From the NCBI GenBank assembly GCA_963789355.1, contig CAWBKK010000002.1:310001-374000 (forward strand): a stretch of DNA of 64,000 nt, given 5' to 3'. A program made the translations under genes and the position numbers. Below the pieces are notes generated by a model. That model made no database searches, was not told the origin of the DNA, and was given only the letters and a program-made list of their open reading frames with translations. Source of the stretch: Gaiellasilicea sp963789355 (GTDB lineage Bacteria; Actinomycetota; Thermoleophilia; Gaiellales; Gaiellaceae). Shown piece by piece: positions 32,806-41,622 of the stretch; position 1 is the first letter of the stretch, and each line of letters opens with the position of its first letter.

Positions 32806-34614
32806 ATGTCGAGCCGCTTCGAGGAACGCCTCCGCTCGGGGCCGCCGCTCGTCGCCGACGGGGGCATGGGTGCGCTGATTTCCGGCGCTGTCCCGCGCCT
32901 GCGCTGCCCCGAGGAGGCGAATCTGCGCGCACCCGAGAGCGTCGTCGCGCTCCACGCGAGCTTCATCCGCGCCGGCGCCGAGCTGATCGAGACGAACACG
33001 TTCGGCGCCAACCGGCGCAAGCTCGCGATCCACTACCTCGAGGACGAGTTCGAGCGGATCAACTCGTCGGCGGTGCGCCTCGCCCGGGAGGCGCGAGAGG
33101 TGTCCGGCGCGGACGTCTACATCGGCGGCTCGATCGGCCCGGTCGGGGACGTCGAGCGCTTCGACCCGGTCGAGCAGAGCCAGCACTTCAGCGAACAGGC
33201 CCAGATCCTCGAGGGCCGCGGGGTCGACGTGCTCATGCTGGAGACGTTCTTCGACCTCGACGAGCTCGTCGCCGCGATCGAGGCCGTCCGCAGCGTCTCC
33301 TCGCTCCCGGTCGTCGCGCTGATGACCTTCGACGCGGACGGACAGACGCTCGGCGGCGTCTCGGCCGAGGTCGCGGCTGAGCGGTTGGCGCAGCTCGACG
33401 TCGCCGCGGCCGGAGCGAACCACAGCGCCGGCCCCGCCGCCGCCTTGAACGCGCTCGCGTCGATGCAGCGCGACGGCCTCGTCCTGGCCGCGCTCCCGAA
33501 CGTCGGCCTCGCGAGCCTGGCCGGCCACCGCGTGATCTTTCCGCACGCGACTCCCGATTACTTCGCCGAGTTCGCGGCCCAGGCGCGGCGGCTCGGAGCC
33601 GGGATCATTGGCGGCTGCTGCGGGACCACGCCCGCGCAGATCGAGGCGATCCGAGCCGCGATCGACGAGGGTCGCGCTCCGGCCGCGCCGCTGGTCGTCC
33701 GTGAGCGCGAGCTCGCCGATGCCTCGGAGACGGCGCCGGAGGAGACGGGCCTCGCCCGGATGCTGCGGGAGCAGGACTTTGTCGTCTCCGTGCAGCTCGA
33801 CCCGCCGCTCGGCGCGAACAACCGCGCCCTCGTCGAGGCGGGCCGCGCCCTGCGAGAGTCGGGCAAGGCGCACTTTGTCGACGTCAACGACAACCCGCGG
33901 GCCCGGGCGCGGATGAGCGGCGTGATGGCCTCGGTCGCGATCGAGCGCGCCTGCGGGATCGAGACGATTCCGCACCTGACCACGCGGGACATGTCCGTCG
34001 CGGGTCTCGAGTCGCTGCTGCTCGGAGCGCATGCCGAAGGCGTCCACAACGTCCTCGCGGTCACCGGCGACCCGCCGGAGGAAGGCGACTACCCGGGAGC
34101 GCGCGGCGTCTACGAGGTCGACGCGATCGGTCTGACGCGGCTGATCGCGAACTTGAACCGCGGGGAGGACTACCACGGCCGTGGCATCGACGCGCCCACG
34201 TCGTTCTTCGTCGGCGTCGCCGTCAACCCCTCCGCCGACGACCTCGAGCTCGAGCTGGAGCGCTTCGAGCGCAAGCTCGAGGCCGGCGCCCAGTTCGCGA
34301 TGACGCAAATCCTCTTCGACCTGGGTTATCTCGACTCGTTCCTCGCGCACTTCGGCGGCCGCTCGCCGATCCCCCTGCTCGTCGGCGTCTGGCCGATGCC
34401 GAGCCTGCAGCTGGCGGTGCGGATCCACAACGAGGTTCCCGGGATCGTCGTCCCGGAGCCCGTGCAGGAACGCCTGCGCGCGGCCGGGTCGGACGCGGCC
34501 GACACGGGCAAGGCGCTCGCGCGCGAGCTGATCGAGGAAGCCCGCGCGAAGGCGGCGGGCGTCTACCTGGTGGCGCCGTTCCGGCAGCCGCTCGGGATTC
34601 TGGACGTCCTCTAG
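32806..34614 (+). CDS. Bifunctional homocysteine S-methyltransferase/5,10-methylenetetrahydrofolate reductase (YitJ-like)
   Basis: 602 aa in the YitJ order. N-terminal half (1-300) is a homocysteine S-methyltransferase TIM barrel: VADGGMGALI, LIETNTFGANRRKLA, VYIGGSIGPVG, VLMLETFFDLDELVAA and zinc-binding GGCCGTTPAQI. The C-terminal half (about 315-602) is MetF-like: DFVVSVQLDPPLG, IPHLTTRDMSVAGLESLLLGAHAEGVHNVLAVTGDPPEEGDYPGARGVYEVDAIGL, FFVGVAVNPSADD. It would remethylate homocysteine and reduce methylene-THF. The first zinc ligand, usually Cys in G-x-N-C, is His here (AAGANHSAGP), which is unusual. ATG at 32806, TACAGT 7 nt upstream. Confidence 0.85.
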   Translation: MSSRFEERLRSGPPLVADGGMGALISGAVPRLRCPEEANLRAPESVVALHASFIRAGAELIETNTFGANRRKLAIHYLEDEFERINSSAVRLAREAREVSGADVYIGGSIGPVGDVERFDPVEQSQHFSEQAQILEGRGVDVLMLETFFDLDELVAAIEAVRSVSSLPVVALMTFDADGQTLGGVSAEVAAERLAQLDVAAAGANHSAGPAAALNALASMQRDGLVLAALPNVGLASLAGHRVIFPHATPDYFAEFAAQARRLGAGIIGGCCGTTPAQIEAIRAAIDEGRAPAAPLVVRERELADASETAPEETGLARMLREQDFVVSVQLDPPLGANNRALVEAGRALRESGKAHFVDVNDNPRARARMSGVMASVAIERACGIETIPHLTTRDMSVAGLESLLLGAHAEGVHNVLAVTGDPPEEGDYPGARGVYEVDAIGLTRLIANLNRGEDYHGRGIDAPTSFFVGVAVNPSADDLELELERFERKLEAGAQFAMTQILFDLGYLDSFLAHFGGRSPIPLLVGVWPMPSLQLAVRIHNEVPGIVVPEPVQERLRAAGSDAADTGKALARELIEEARAKAAGVYLVAPFRQPLGILDVL

Positions 34615-35754
34615 CTAGCCGACGCAGGGGCCGGTCGAGACTTCGCGCGCTCCCGCGCCGGCGAGCTCCTCGCGCACGAGCTCCGTCGGGACGCCGTAGC
34701 CCTGACTCTCGACGCCGACCCGCGAGGCGAAGATCGTCGTGTGGACGCGACCCCGGAGGTCGACCGCCGGCCCGCCCGAGTTGCCGTGCCGGATCTCGCC
34801 GCGCAGCGTCGTGATCTGACGGCGGATCGGCCCGCGCCCGTACGCGTCGTCGGTGATGACGAAGCTCGTCTGGCCGATGCGGCCGGCGGCGGCGGTGAAG
34901 GGGCCGCTCTCCGGGTAGCCCAGGATCGCGACCGCCTGGCCCGCGACCGGGTCCACCGGCTGGAGCGGCTCGGCGCCGAGTCCGGCGACGCGAAGGACGG
35001 CGATGTCGTCGCGCGCGTCGAAGGCGACGACGACGGCGTCGCGGTACTCGCCGTCCCGCCGGTCGACGCGCGGATCCTTCATCCCGGCGACGACGTGGGC
35101 GTTCGTGACGACGAGGTTCGGCGCCGCGGCCCAGCCGGAGCCGGAGACGCCGAGACCGCACGCGCTCCCGGTGACGCGGAAGACGCTGTTGCGCGCAGCT
35201 TTGACGCCCGGGCTTGCGAGCAGCGCGGGATCCGGCGGAGCGACCCGCGGCTCCGGCCCGCGAATTGCGCGAAACGGATCGACCCGCTCGATCGCCTCCA
35301 GCAGGCGTGAGGGCGGCACGCGCTCGTTGATCTCGCCGAGGATCCGCGAGCGCTGTACCTCTTCCCGTAGCTGCCGCTGACCCGGCAGGTGCAACGCCAC
35401 CGCCCCTCCGACCCAGACGATCGCAGCGCCCGTGGCCGCACCGAGCACGAGCCCGCCGAGCGAGTCGAGCAGCCGCAGCGGCGGCAGCGCGAACAGGCTC
35501 GTCCGGATCGCGCTGCCGGCCATCGAGGCGACGCTCTGGAGCAGGATCACGAGCACGAGCGCGCCACCGAGCGCGACGAGTGGTGTGTACGGCGACTCGC
35601 CGCCGGAGAGGAACTGGGGCGCGAGCCTGGAGCCGAAGTACGCGCCGGCGGCGATTCCGGCCAGGCCGAGGGCACCGCCGATCAGCCCTCGCCGGAGCCC
35701 GGTCAGGGCGGCGATCGCGATCACGCCGGCCGCGATCCAGTCGACGGTCGTCAC
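34615..35754 (-). CDS. MarP-like membrane serine protease with CvpA-type N-terminus
   Basis: 379 aa. Four hydrophobic helices at residues about 5-120 form the CvpA-like membrane part (MTTVDWIAAGVIAIAALTGLRRGLIGGALGLAGIAAGAYFGSRLAP). The periplasmic trypsin-like domain follows after an Arg/Pro-rich linker: catalytic His in LVVTNAHVVAGMKDPRV, Asp in VAFDARDDIAVLRVAGLG, Ser in RGEIRHGNSGGPAVDLRG. In Mycobacterium this protein supports acid and oxidative stress tolerance by cleaving envelope substrates. It ends VSTGPCVG. ATG at 35754. Convergent with the methyltransferase gene, with the stops adjacent and no gap. Role inferred from family. Confidence 0.87.
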   Translation of the reverse strand: MTTVDWIAAGVIAIAALTGLRRGLIGGALGLAGIAAGAYFGSRLAPQFLSGGESPYTPLVALGGALVLVILLQSVASMAGSAIRTSLFALPPLRLLDSLGGLVLGAATGAAIVWVGGAVALHLPGQRQLREEVQRSRILGEINERVPPSRLLEAIERVDPFRAIRGPEPRVAPPDPALLASPGVKAARNSVFRVTGSACGLGVSGSGWAAAPNLVVTNAHVVAGMKDPRVDRRDGEYRDAVVVAFDARDDIAVLRVAGLGAEPLQPVDPVAGQAVAILGYPESGPFTAAAGRIGQTSFVITDDAYGRGPIRRQITTLRGEIRHGNSGGPAVDLRGRVHTTIFASRVGVESQGYGVPTELVREELAGAGAREVSTGPCVG

Positions 35755-35901
35755 AGCCGCTTCCCGAAGAGCGCGGCCGAGTCGAGGGACGAGAGCACCC
35801 GGCAGCGCAGCCAGTCGACCTCGTCCGCCGGCTCGTGGGAGCGGACGGTGAACATCGCCGCCAGCCTACTGACGGCCGCGGCTACACTGTCCGTCGCCCC
35901 G

Positions 35902-35976
<75 letters not shown>

Positions 35977-36259
35977 AGAAATTCCCTGCAAATAGGCATA
36001 TTGTGTTGTCGGTTCAGACGCCAGATTTTTGGCTGACTACACACACTCTTCTCGAAGCGACGACGAAGCACTAAGAACGGCCCGAAATGCGGTCGGGGCG
36101 CGACAATTTCAAGCCGATTCAGGCGGAGTTCGGGCTGACCGCGAGTGCGGCGTGCGGCTACACAGAAAGACCGGAGGTCACGGCCACGACACGCCCGTTG
36201 TGCCGAGGGCAGGACGAGCCGCCCGGCCGAGGGGACGTGTGATGGAATCGTCGGAGCGG

Positions 36260-37142
36260 CTACGGTCCGGTCGCGTTCGGGTGTTGTGCCCGGATGTCGG
36301 TGAGCGCGAGGTTGGCGGCGGTTCGGGGCAGGTACTCGAACGTCAGGAAGCGCATGACGAAGTGGAATCGCACGACAGGGCGCGCCCGGGTGGGGCGATG
36401 TATCCGTGCGGGCCGTCTCGATTCGAACCGGATAGAAGGTTTCAGGGTCGACGTACGCAGTAGCTCGGCTCACGCGGACAGCTCGGAACCGGAACATTCG
36501 GACGGCGGATCGATGCGGATCCGTTCGACAGTGCGCCCATCGAGCTGCGTCTTACCTTCATCGTGCGCGCGTCCTGCGCTGATCGCCTCGCGAAGCTCTG
36601 TCACGGGGTCGAGTGGGAAAAGGAACCGGCAGCGGGTTGAGCGCCTCAGCGTGTTCGGCGGCACAAACCTGAGCGTCTGCTGCGTGTCGAACGTGCCGCC
36701 GAGCTCGGACGCCGTTCCGCTCGAGCAGACGAGCGCGCGCGGATCGTCAGTCTTCGGGATCCGGTGGGAGACGTTCAGGAGGACGCGGTACCTGTGCGGC
36801 GGCGTCTGGTCGATCCAGATCTCGCTCGGACCGCGTGTGACCGTGCACGCGGGATCCGTCGAGGTCGACGTCACCTCCCACTTCTCGTGCAGGATCGTCC
36901 CGGCCGGTGGCGTGAGCGCTGCCTCCGCTCTGCGCGAGGAACCCGGTCGAGTTGCTCCACGGAGCGGTGAGGACGAGTGTCACGGCTGCGGCGATTGACA
37001 GCGCCGCCGACGTCAGGAGGAGGCGCTTTCGGCCCGGATGCCCTCGCAACCGCGTCCGACTGGCACGCCCAGCAGCGTGCCCATGTTGGCGCTCAGCGGC
37101 GGCCAGAAGCTCCTGCTTCAGATCGCTGACCGGATCACTCAT
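36260..37142 (-). pseudogene. Transmembrane partner of the ECF sigma factor, frameshifted (anti-sigma-like)
   Basis: The ATG (MSDPVSDLKQELLAAAERQHG) overlaps the sigma stop by 4 bp. A transmembrane helix follows (LLLTSAALSIAAAVTLVLTAP). The extracytosolic part then changes frame near 36925 (to PPAGTILHEKWEVTSTS... and PSEIWIDQTPPHRYRVLL), near 36490 (to TAYVDPETFYPVRIET) and near 36380 (to FHFVMRFLTFEYLPRTAANLALTDIRAQHP), ending at TAG 36260. The layout, one-pass membrane protein directly after an ECF sigma with an outside beta-rich domain, fits a membrane partner or anti-sigma. Three indels make it nonfunctional as written. Confidence 0.6.
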
Positions 37143-37696
37143 TGGGCCTCTCCCTTTCGAAGCTGGGCTTGAAGCGCAGCCAGGCCACGACTCACGCGCT
37201 TGCGGACGACGCTCTCTGAGCAGCGGAGCTCGGCCGCGATCTCGGCGTAGCCGCGCTCCTCGAGGTGGTGTGCCTCGATCGCCTCGCGCTGCTCGGCGGC
37301 TAGGGTCTCGAGGAGCTCGATCGCCGGAGCGCTTGCGATCGTCTCGAGGATCTCGATCGCCTCGTCGTCGAGCTGGATCGGCTGCATCGCGAGCGCACGC
37401 CTCGCCTCATCCTGAATACGACTGCTGCGCAGCGCCTCGCTCAGCTTGTGGCGCGCGATCGCGAACAACCAGGCCTGCGGCGGCTCTGGTCCCGGCTGAA
37501 AGCGAGGCACCGAGGCAAGCGCGGCTGCGAAGGTCTCGGCGGCGAGATCGAATGCTTCCTCTGGGCCAGGCACCCGGCGACGAAAGAAGGCAAGCACCGA
37601 AGCGAAGTGCCGCTCGTAGAAGACGCCGAACGGCTCAGAGCTTGTGCGCGCCGCCAGCAGAAGCTCGGTGTCGGAGCGTTGCTCCCCGTTCTTCAT
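37139..37696 (-). CDS. ECF-type RNA polymerase sigma factor
   Basis: 185 aa. Region 2 is in FGVFYERHFASVLAFFRRRVPGPEEAFDLAAETFAAALASVPRFQPGPEPPQAWLFAIARHKLSEALRS. Region 4 is in LETLAAEQREAIEAHHLEERGYAEIAAELRCSESVVRKRVSRGLAALQAQL, a helix-turn-helix that contacts the -35. The linker (AIELLETIAS) sits between. It steers RNA polymerase to a small stress regulon. The following gene overlaps by 4 bp and codes for its membrane partner, now frameshifted, so the sigma may be unrestrained or the pair inactive. ATG at 37696, preceded on its strand by a TATAGA-like box. Confidence 0.9.
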   Translation of the reverse strand: MKNGEQRSDTELLLAARTSSEPFGVFYERHFASVLAFFRRRVPGPEEAFDLAAETFAAALASVPRFQPGPEPPQAWLFAIARHKLSEALRSSRIQDEARRALAMQPIQLDDEAIEILETIASAPAIELLETLAAEQREAIEAHHLEERGYAEIAAELRCSESVVRKRVSRGLAALQAQLRKGEAQ

Positions 37697-37875
37697 GCGA
37701 CTCTATATGACGATTCCACGCGATTTGTGACCGCACCGCGGAACGGCAGCCGGTCTGTCGTCGGTTCAGACGGCGGGTCGGGGCCGATCACACGGACTCC
37801 TCTCCCGGAGCGAGCCAAACCGCACCCGCAGTACCCGAGTTCAGCTCGGTGCGTCCCGCGAGCCTGCCGAGACAT

Positions 37876-37907
37876 GAAGGAAGGCCCGCGCGGGCGGGCC
37901 TTCCTTC
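37876..37907 (-). terminator. Terminator-like 14-bp hairpin after the PAP2 gene
   Basis: Perfect 14-bp stem (37876-37889 with 37894-37907) and a GCGG loop, 17 bp after the stop of the PAP2-type gene (minus strand). No T-run. Confidence 0.65.
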
Positions 37908-37923
37908 GAGTGGTGATGCCGAC

Positions 37924-39309
37924 TTAGTCGTTCGAACGGTGGAAGTGGTGCGCGAGCACCTGGTGGGCGGTCTTCTTGCCGATCTCGACGCCGTCCTCGA
38001 CCGCGGAGCGGAAGTGGATACCACCCCAGATGCGGGCGTTCGAGACCTCGTACTCCAGATCCTTGGCCCGCGAGTAGTGACGGTCGCCCAAGCCGGTCAA
38101 GCTCGGGATGGTGAGGTCGATCTCCGGCGTGCCGAGGAATCTCGCGACGACAAGCCCCCCGGCCGGCGTGACGCACGAGTGTGCACTCGGGTACTCGGGG
38201 TGGTTCGGCGTGCCCGCGAGCAACGTCGCCCAGGTCGGATCGCCGACGGTCGCGTCGTTGCCGTCCGTGTGACCCGCCCGGATCGCGGTGATCGGCCGCC
38301 AGAGCTTGTAGTGGTACTTCGCGTCGAAGCACGCGATCAGTGCGTCGGCATAGGTCACCGAGACCATCGCCATGAACCGCGCCGCATCGCGGATGTCCAG
38401 TTGACGGTCGAGGACGAGCTTCCGGAGCGCGCCACGTGCCTGCTGCACCGGCGGCTCCGCCCAGAACCGGGCTGCCAGGGTCTGTTCAGGCGTCCGGGTC
38501 GTGCTCGTGCTCGATCCGATCTCCTTGACCTCGTTGTACTCCCGTGCCCACTTCTTGCTCGAGAGCGACGGCGGGCCGCCAGGGCGGAACTGGTCGGCCG
38601 AGTCGAGGCTGAACGGCTGCATCAGCCCGAGGTACGGGCCGATCGGCGGCGTGGTCGCAGTCGGGATCCAGACGCCGGGGATCGGTGGGTTCGGCGGCGT
38701 ATAGGTCACCGGCGCCCGGAAGCCGTCGCCCGAGCGCTGGGCGATGAGCAGCTGGGCGACGCTCTCGCCGACGCTGATGCCGTTCGTCTTCGCCTGACCC
38801 GCCGGAATGGTGGCCAGCGACGTCACGTACGCCGGATCGATGATCGTGGGTGCCTGAGCCGGCAGGTAGTGAGCGAGGATGCGGTGCGCCGCCGCCGCGA
38901 CGGCTGCCTCGGGCGAGGCGTCGTCGACGTCGACGTCGACCGCGAACGGCTCGTAGCCGCCCTCGATCGCCATCACCGAGTCGTAGACGGCGATCGCGAC
39001 GTAGGCGAAGATCACGTGACCTTCCGCGGGCGTGAGCCCAGCCGCACTGAATGCCTGGCTGCCGGTCGCGTCCCAGCTCGCGACGTAGGTGTCGGGCGGT
39101 CCCGACGGTTGAGGCTTTGCACTGCTCGCGCTCGCGCCGCCCAGCGCGAGAAGCGCGGTGGCGAATACTGCCAGAGCGATGAACCGGCGTCGCTTTACAT
39201 GAGGCGCGCCAATGTCTCGATTTTCTTGCATCTCTCTCTTCCTTTCAATCGCTATCCGAGCTGAAGAAGCCCGCCGCGAGCGCGACGAGCACGGCATGTC
39301 GGGCTTCAT
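37924..39309 (-). CDS. Exported vanadium-haloperoxidase-like PAP2 phosphatase
   Basis: About 461 aa. The ATG at 39309 follows aaaaggaggtgcgt. An in-frame ATG at 39231 with aaaggaagagagag is the alternative start. A twin-arginine-like KRRRFIALAVFATALLALGGASA signal follows. The core has vanadate/phosphate motifs: KLWRPITAIR (K-x6-RP-like), YPSAHSC (PSxxxG-like) and ARIWGGIHFRSAVEDG (SRxxxxxHxxxD-like), so the fold is of acid phosphatase/vanadium-haloperoxidase type. It could halogenate or dephosphorylate outside the cell. Two GTTTCA heptads and a conserved motif lie upstream, so it is a likely SARP target. Most enzymes of this type in actinobacteria belong to secondary metabolism. Confidence 0.8.
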   Translation of the reverse strand: MKPDMPCSSRSRRASSARIAIERKREMQENRDIGAPHVKRRRFIALAVFATALLALGGASASSAKPQPSGPPDTYVASWDATGSQAFSAAGLTPAEGHVIFAYVAIAVYDSVMAIEGGYEPFAVDVDVDDASPEAAVAAAAHRILAHYLPAQAPTIIDPAYVTSLATIPAGQAKTNGISVGESVAQLLIAQRSGDGFRAPVTYTPPNPPIPGVWIPTATTPPIGPYLGLMQPFSLDSADQFRPGGPPSLSSKKWAREYNEVKEIGSSTSTTRTPEQTLAARFWAEPPVQQARGALRKLVLDRQLDIRDAARFMAMVSVTYADALIACFDAKYHYKLWRPITAIRAGHTDGNDATVGDPTWATLLAGTPNHPEYPSAHSCVTPAGGLVVARFLGTPEIDLTIPSLTGLGDRHYSRAKDLEYEVSNARIWGGIHFRSAVEDGVEIGKKTAHQVLAHHFHRSND

Positions 39310-39332
39310 ACGCACCTCCTTTTCGGGATGAC

Positions 39333-39381
39333 TCGACTGTCGAATCCGATGATCGACCGGGTCCGTTTCAGGTCCGTTTCA
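39333..39381 (-). promoter_or_regulatory. SARP-type heptad pair and shared motif upstream of the PAP2 gene
   Basis: GTTTCA at 39365-39370 and again at 39376-39381, exactly 11 bp apart, next to the motif CGGATTCGACA-n-TCGA (39333-39348, minus strand). The same block of about 60 bp recurs at 41539-41587. SARPs bind direct heptad repeats 11 bp apart near the -35 element. Confidence 0.65.
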
Positions 39382-39400
39382 CAGCTGCAACAAAGAGCGG

Positions 39401-40411
39401 TCAGCGCAGGGTCGAGATGAATGACCTTTCGAATCGAGCCCGATCGGCCGCAATGGTGACGCGAACCCGAGCGCCGTCGGCGGCCTGAACAGTCCGGCCA
39501 CTCTCCGGGCCCTCGCGTTCGATGACGGTGAGCCGCTTGGTGGCGTAGCGGCCGATGGTCGGTTCGACGAGGACGGCGGCCGCGAGCTGGTCCCAGAAGT
39601 AAAAATCGACCGCCGGCGGGTACACCTTGATCAGTCGTCGCACGAACGCCGCGCTGGGCGATCGTCCTAGCCGCGCGGCGACGGCCGCGTTCATGGGCAC
39701 GTCGTTCGTCGCGTCGAGCGGGACGAGTGTGATCGGCAGCCCGGAGCGGAACACGACGTTCGCCGCTGTGGGATCGACGTAGAAGTTCCATTCGGCATGC
39801 GGGTTCTTGATCGTCGGGGGCCAGGTGATGTTCCCGGGGACGCCGACCGCGCCGCCCATCATGGTTACCGACCGGATCTTGGCGCTGAGCGCTGCCCCTC
39901 CGTGGAGAAGAACGGCGGCGAGCTCGGTCGGCGGCCCGAGCGTCAACACGTCGACACGGCCCGGGGCCGACTGGAGTGCCGCTCGGAACACTCGCTCCCC
40001 GGACCCTGCCGGCGGGCGGGCGGGTCTCGCCGGCTCGGGGAGGAGCCCCCAGAGGTTGTCGGTGCCGTCACGCCAGCCTTTCGGGAAAGCGTGCGACCCC
40101 TTCAGCGGCCGCGGCCGTCCGCAGCCGACCGGAATGTCCGGCTTGCCGGCCAGCGCGGCGAGCGTGAGCGCGTTCGTCGCTCCCCTGGGACAGCGGGCCT
40201 CGCCGTCACCATCGACCACGATCGCGATTACCTCCACGTCGGCGCGGCGAAGCAGGTACAGGAGCGCCATCGCGTCAGAGACGTCCATGTCGGTCTCGAC
40301 GATGACGGTCCGGGGAACGGCGCCTGCCGTGGCGGGTGCTCCGGTCGTAGTCCCCGCAGCCGCACCGAAGGCCACCGTAAGCGCGAACAGCAACAGAGAC
40401 GATCGGATCAT
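39401..40411 (-). CDS. Secreted nucleoside-hydrolase-like protein
   Basis: 336 aa. Signal peptide residues 1-26 (MIRSSLLLFALTVAFGAAAG). The inosine-uridine hydrolase fold starts VPRTVIVETDMDVSDAMALLYLLRRADVEVIAIVV. The metal loop DTDxxxDDA of the family reads ETDMDVSDAMAL here, so one ligand Asp is replaced. Other signatures are LTLGPPTELAAVLL, VTMMGGAVGVPGNI and AEWNFYVDPTAANVVF, all typical of the family. It would split nucleosides or a related glycoside outside the cell. It begins 14 bp after the TolB-like gene stop, in the same operon. Confidence 0.75.
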   Translation of the reverse strand: MIRSSLLLFALTVAFGAAAGTTTGAPATAGAVPRTVIVETDMDVSDAMALLYLLRRADVEVIAIVVDGDGEARCPRGATNALTLAALAGKPDIPVGCGRPRPLKGSHAFPKGWRDGTDNLWGLLPEPARPARPPAGSGERVFRAALQSAPGRVDVLTLGPPTELAAVLLHGGAALSAKIRSVTMMGGAVGVPGNITWPPTIKNPHAEWNFYVDPTAANVVFRSGLPITLVPLDATNDVPMNAAVAARLGRSPSAAFVRRLIKVYPPAVDFYFWDQLAAAVLVEPTIGRYATKRLTVIEREGPESGRTVQAADGARVRVTIAADRARFERSFISTLR

Positions 40412-40425
40412 CTTCGCAACCTCCC

Positions 40426-41508
40426 CTATCTCTTCTGCCCGGGCGACCAGGCAAACCAGCCTTCGTTCGCCGGGCTGCGCGTCAGATTCCGCTGCTCGCT
40501 GCCGTCGGCGTTCATGATGTAGATGTCCGTGTTGCCGTCGCGCGTGCTCCGGAAGGCGATGGAGCGCCCGTCCGGCGACCAGGCAGGGTCGCCGTCGAAC
40601 TCCGGGTTGCGCGTTAGTTTTCGCTGCCCGCTCCCGTTGGCGTTCATGACGTAGACCTCGGAGTTGCCGTCGCGGTTGCTGACGAAGGCGAGCTTGCGCC
40701 CGTCGGGCGACCAGGCAGGTGACCTGTCGCCTGCCAGCGTGCTCAGGCTCCGCTGCCCGCTCCCGTCGGCGTTCGTGACGTGCACCTTCGGGATGCCGCC
40801 GTGGTTGCTGACGAAGGCGATCTTCCGTCCGTCCGGCGACCAGGCAGGTGAGTGGTCGAACCCCGGGTTCCGCGTCAGTCGCTTCTGCCCGCTCCCGTCG
40901 GCGTTCATGACGTAGACCTCGCTGGGGTCACGCTGGTTCTCGGCCGCCCCGTGCGGCGCGTCGAAGCCGCGCAGGAACGCGATCTTCCGCCCGTCCGGCG
41001 ACCAGACGGGCGTGCTGTCGTCACGGAGGTTGCGCGTCAGGTTCCGCTGCCCGCTCCCGTCGGCGTTCATCACGTACACCTCGCTGTTGCCGTCGCGGTA
41101 GCTCCGGAAGGCGATCGTCCGGCCGTCGGGCGACCAGGCGGCCTGCAACGACCACTTGCCCGTCAGCCGCCTTGCCCGGGCGCCGTCGGCGTGCGCGACG
41201 TGGATGCCCTCTTGGGCGGAGAAGCGGACGTCGAAGGCGAGCTTCCGCCCGTCTGGCGACCACGCAGGAGTACTGAGCAACACGTTCCCCGTTAGCCTCC
41301 GCTGCCCGCTCCCGTCGGCGTTCACGACGTAGAGCCCGGTTACTCGTTGCGGACCGCGGCTGATGAAGGCGATCTTCGACCTGTCTTGCGCAGCATCCGC
41401 GGCAGGCCGAGACCCCGTGGCCAGCGCGGACGCGGCCCCGGAGGTAACGGCTAGCCCGACAGTCACGACAAGGCCGGCACCGAGGAGTTGGATTGGATTC
41501 GCGGGCAT
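40426..41508 (-). CDS. Secreted TolB-like beta-propeller protein (WD/PD40 repeats)
   Basis: 360 aa. A hydrophobic N-terminus (PIQLLGAGLVVTVGLAVTSGAASA) is an export signal. About seven repeats of some 43 residues follow, each of the form VYVMNADGSGQ-RxLTR-NP...PAWSPDGRKIAFxSxRDGN, the PD40/TolB-propeller pattern. The repeats are so uniform that the propeller may be recently duplicated. It would bind partners or sugars outside the cell. ATG 41508 preferred over 41517 for spacing from aaagggg. First gene of the TolB-nucleoside hydrolase operon. SARP-type heptads are upstream. Confidence 0.82.
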   Translation of the reverse strand: MPANPIQLLGAGLVVTVGLAVTSGAASALATGSRPAADAAQDRSKIAFISRGPQRVTGLYVVNADGSGQRRLTGNVLLSTPAWSPDGRKLAFDVRFSAQEGIHVAHADGARARRLTGKWSLQAAWSPDGRTIAFRSYRDGNSEVYVMNADGSGQRNLTRNLRDDSTPVWSPDGRKIAFLRGFDAPHGAAENQRDPSEVYVMNADGSGQKRLTRNPGFDHSPAWSPDGRKIAFVSNHGGIPKVHVTNADGSGQRSLSTLAGDRSPAWSPDGRKLAFVSNRDGNSEVYVMNANGSGQRKLTRNPEFDGDPAWSPDGRSIAFRSTRDGNTDIYIMNADGSEQRNLTRSPANEGWFAWSPGQKR

Positions 41509-41538
41509 CTCGCCCATCCCCTTTCGCTCTCGTTCTAC

Positions 41539-41587
41539 TCGACTGTCGAAGCCGATGATCGACCCGGCCTGTTTCAGGTCTGTTTCA
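41539..41587. promoter_or_regulatory. SARP-type heptad pair in the TolB/SARP divergent region
   Basis: GTTTCA at 41571-41576 and at 41582-41587, 11 bp apart, with the CGGCTTCGACAGTCGA motif (minus strand, 41539-41554) beside it. The site lies between the divergent TolB operon and SARP gene, 36 bp from the SARP ATG, so it could control both and give autoregulation. Confidence 0.65.
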
Positions 41588-41622
41588 GCGGCGCAACAGC
41601 TGTTAGCGTCCCGACCAGTCAG

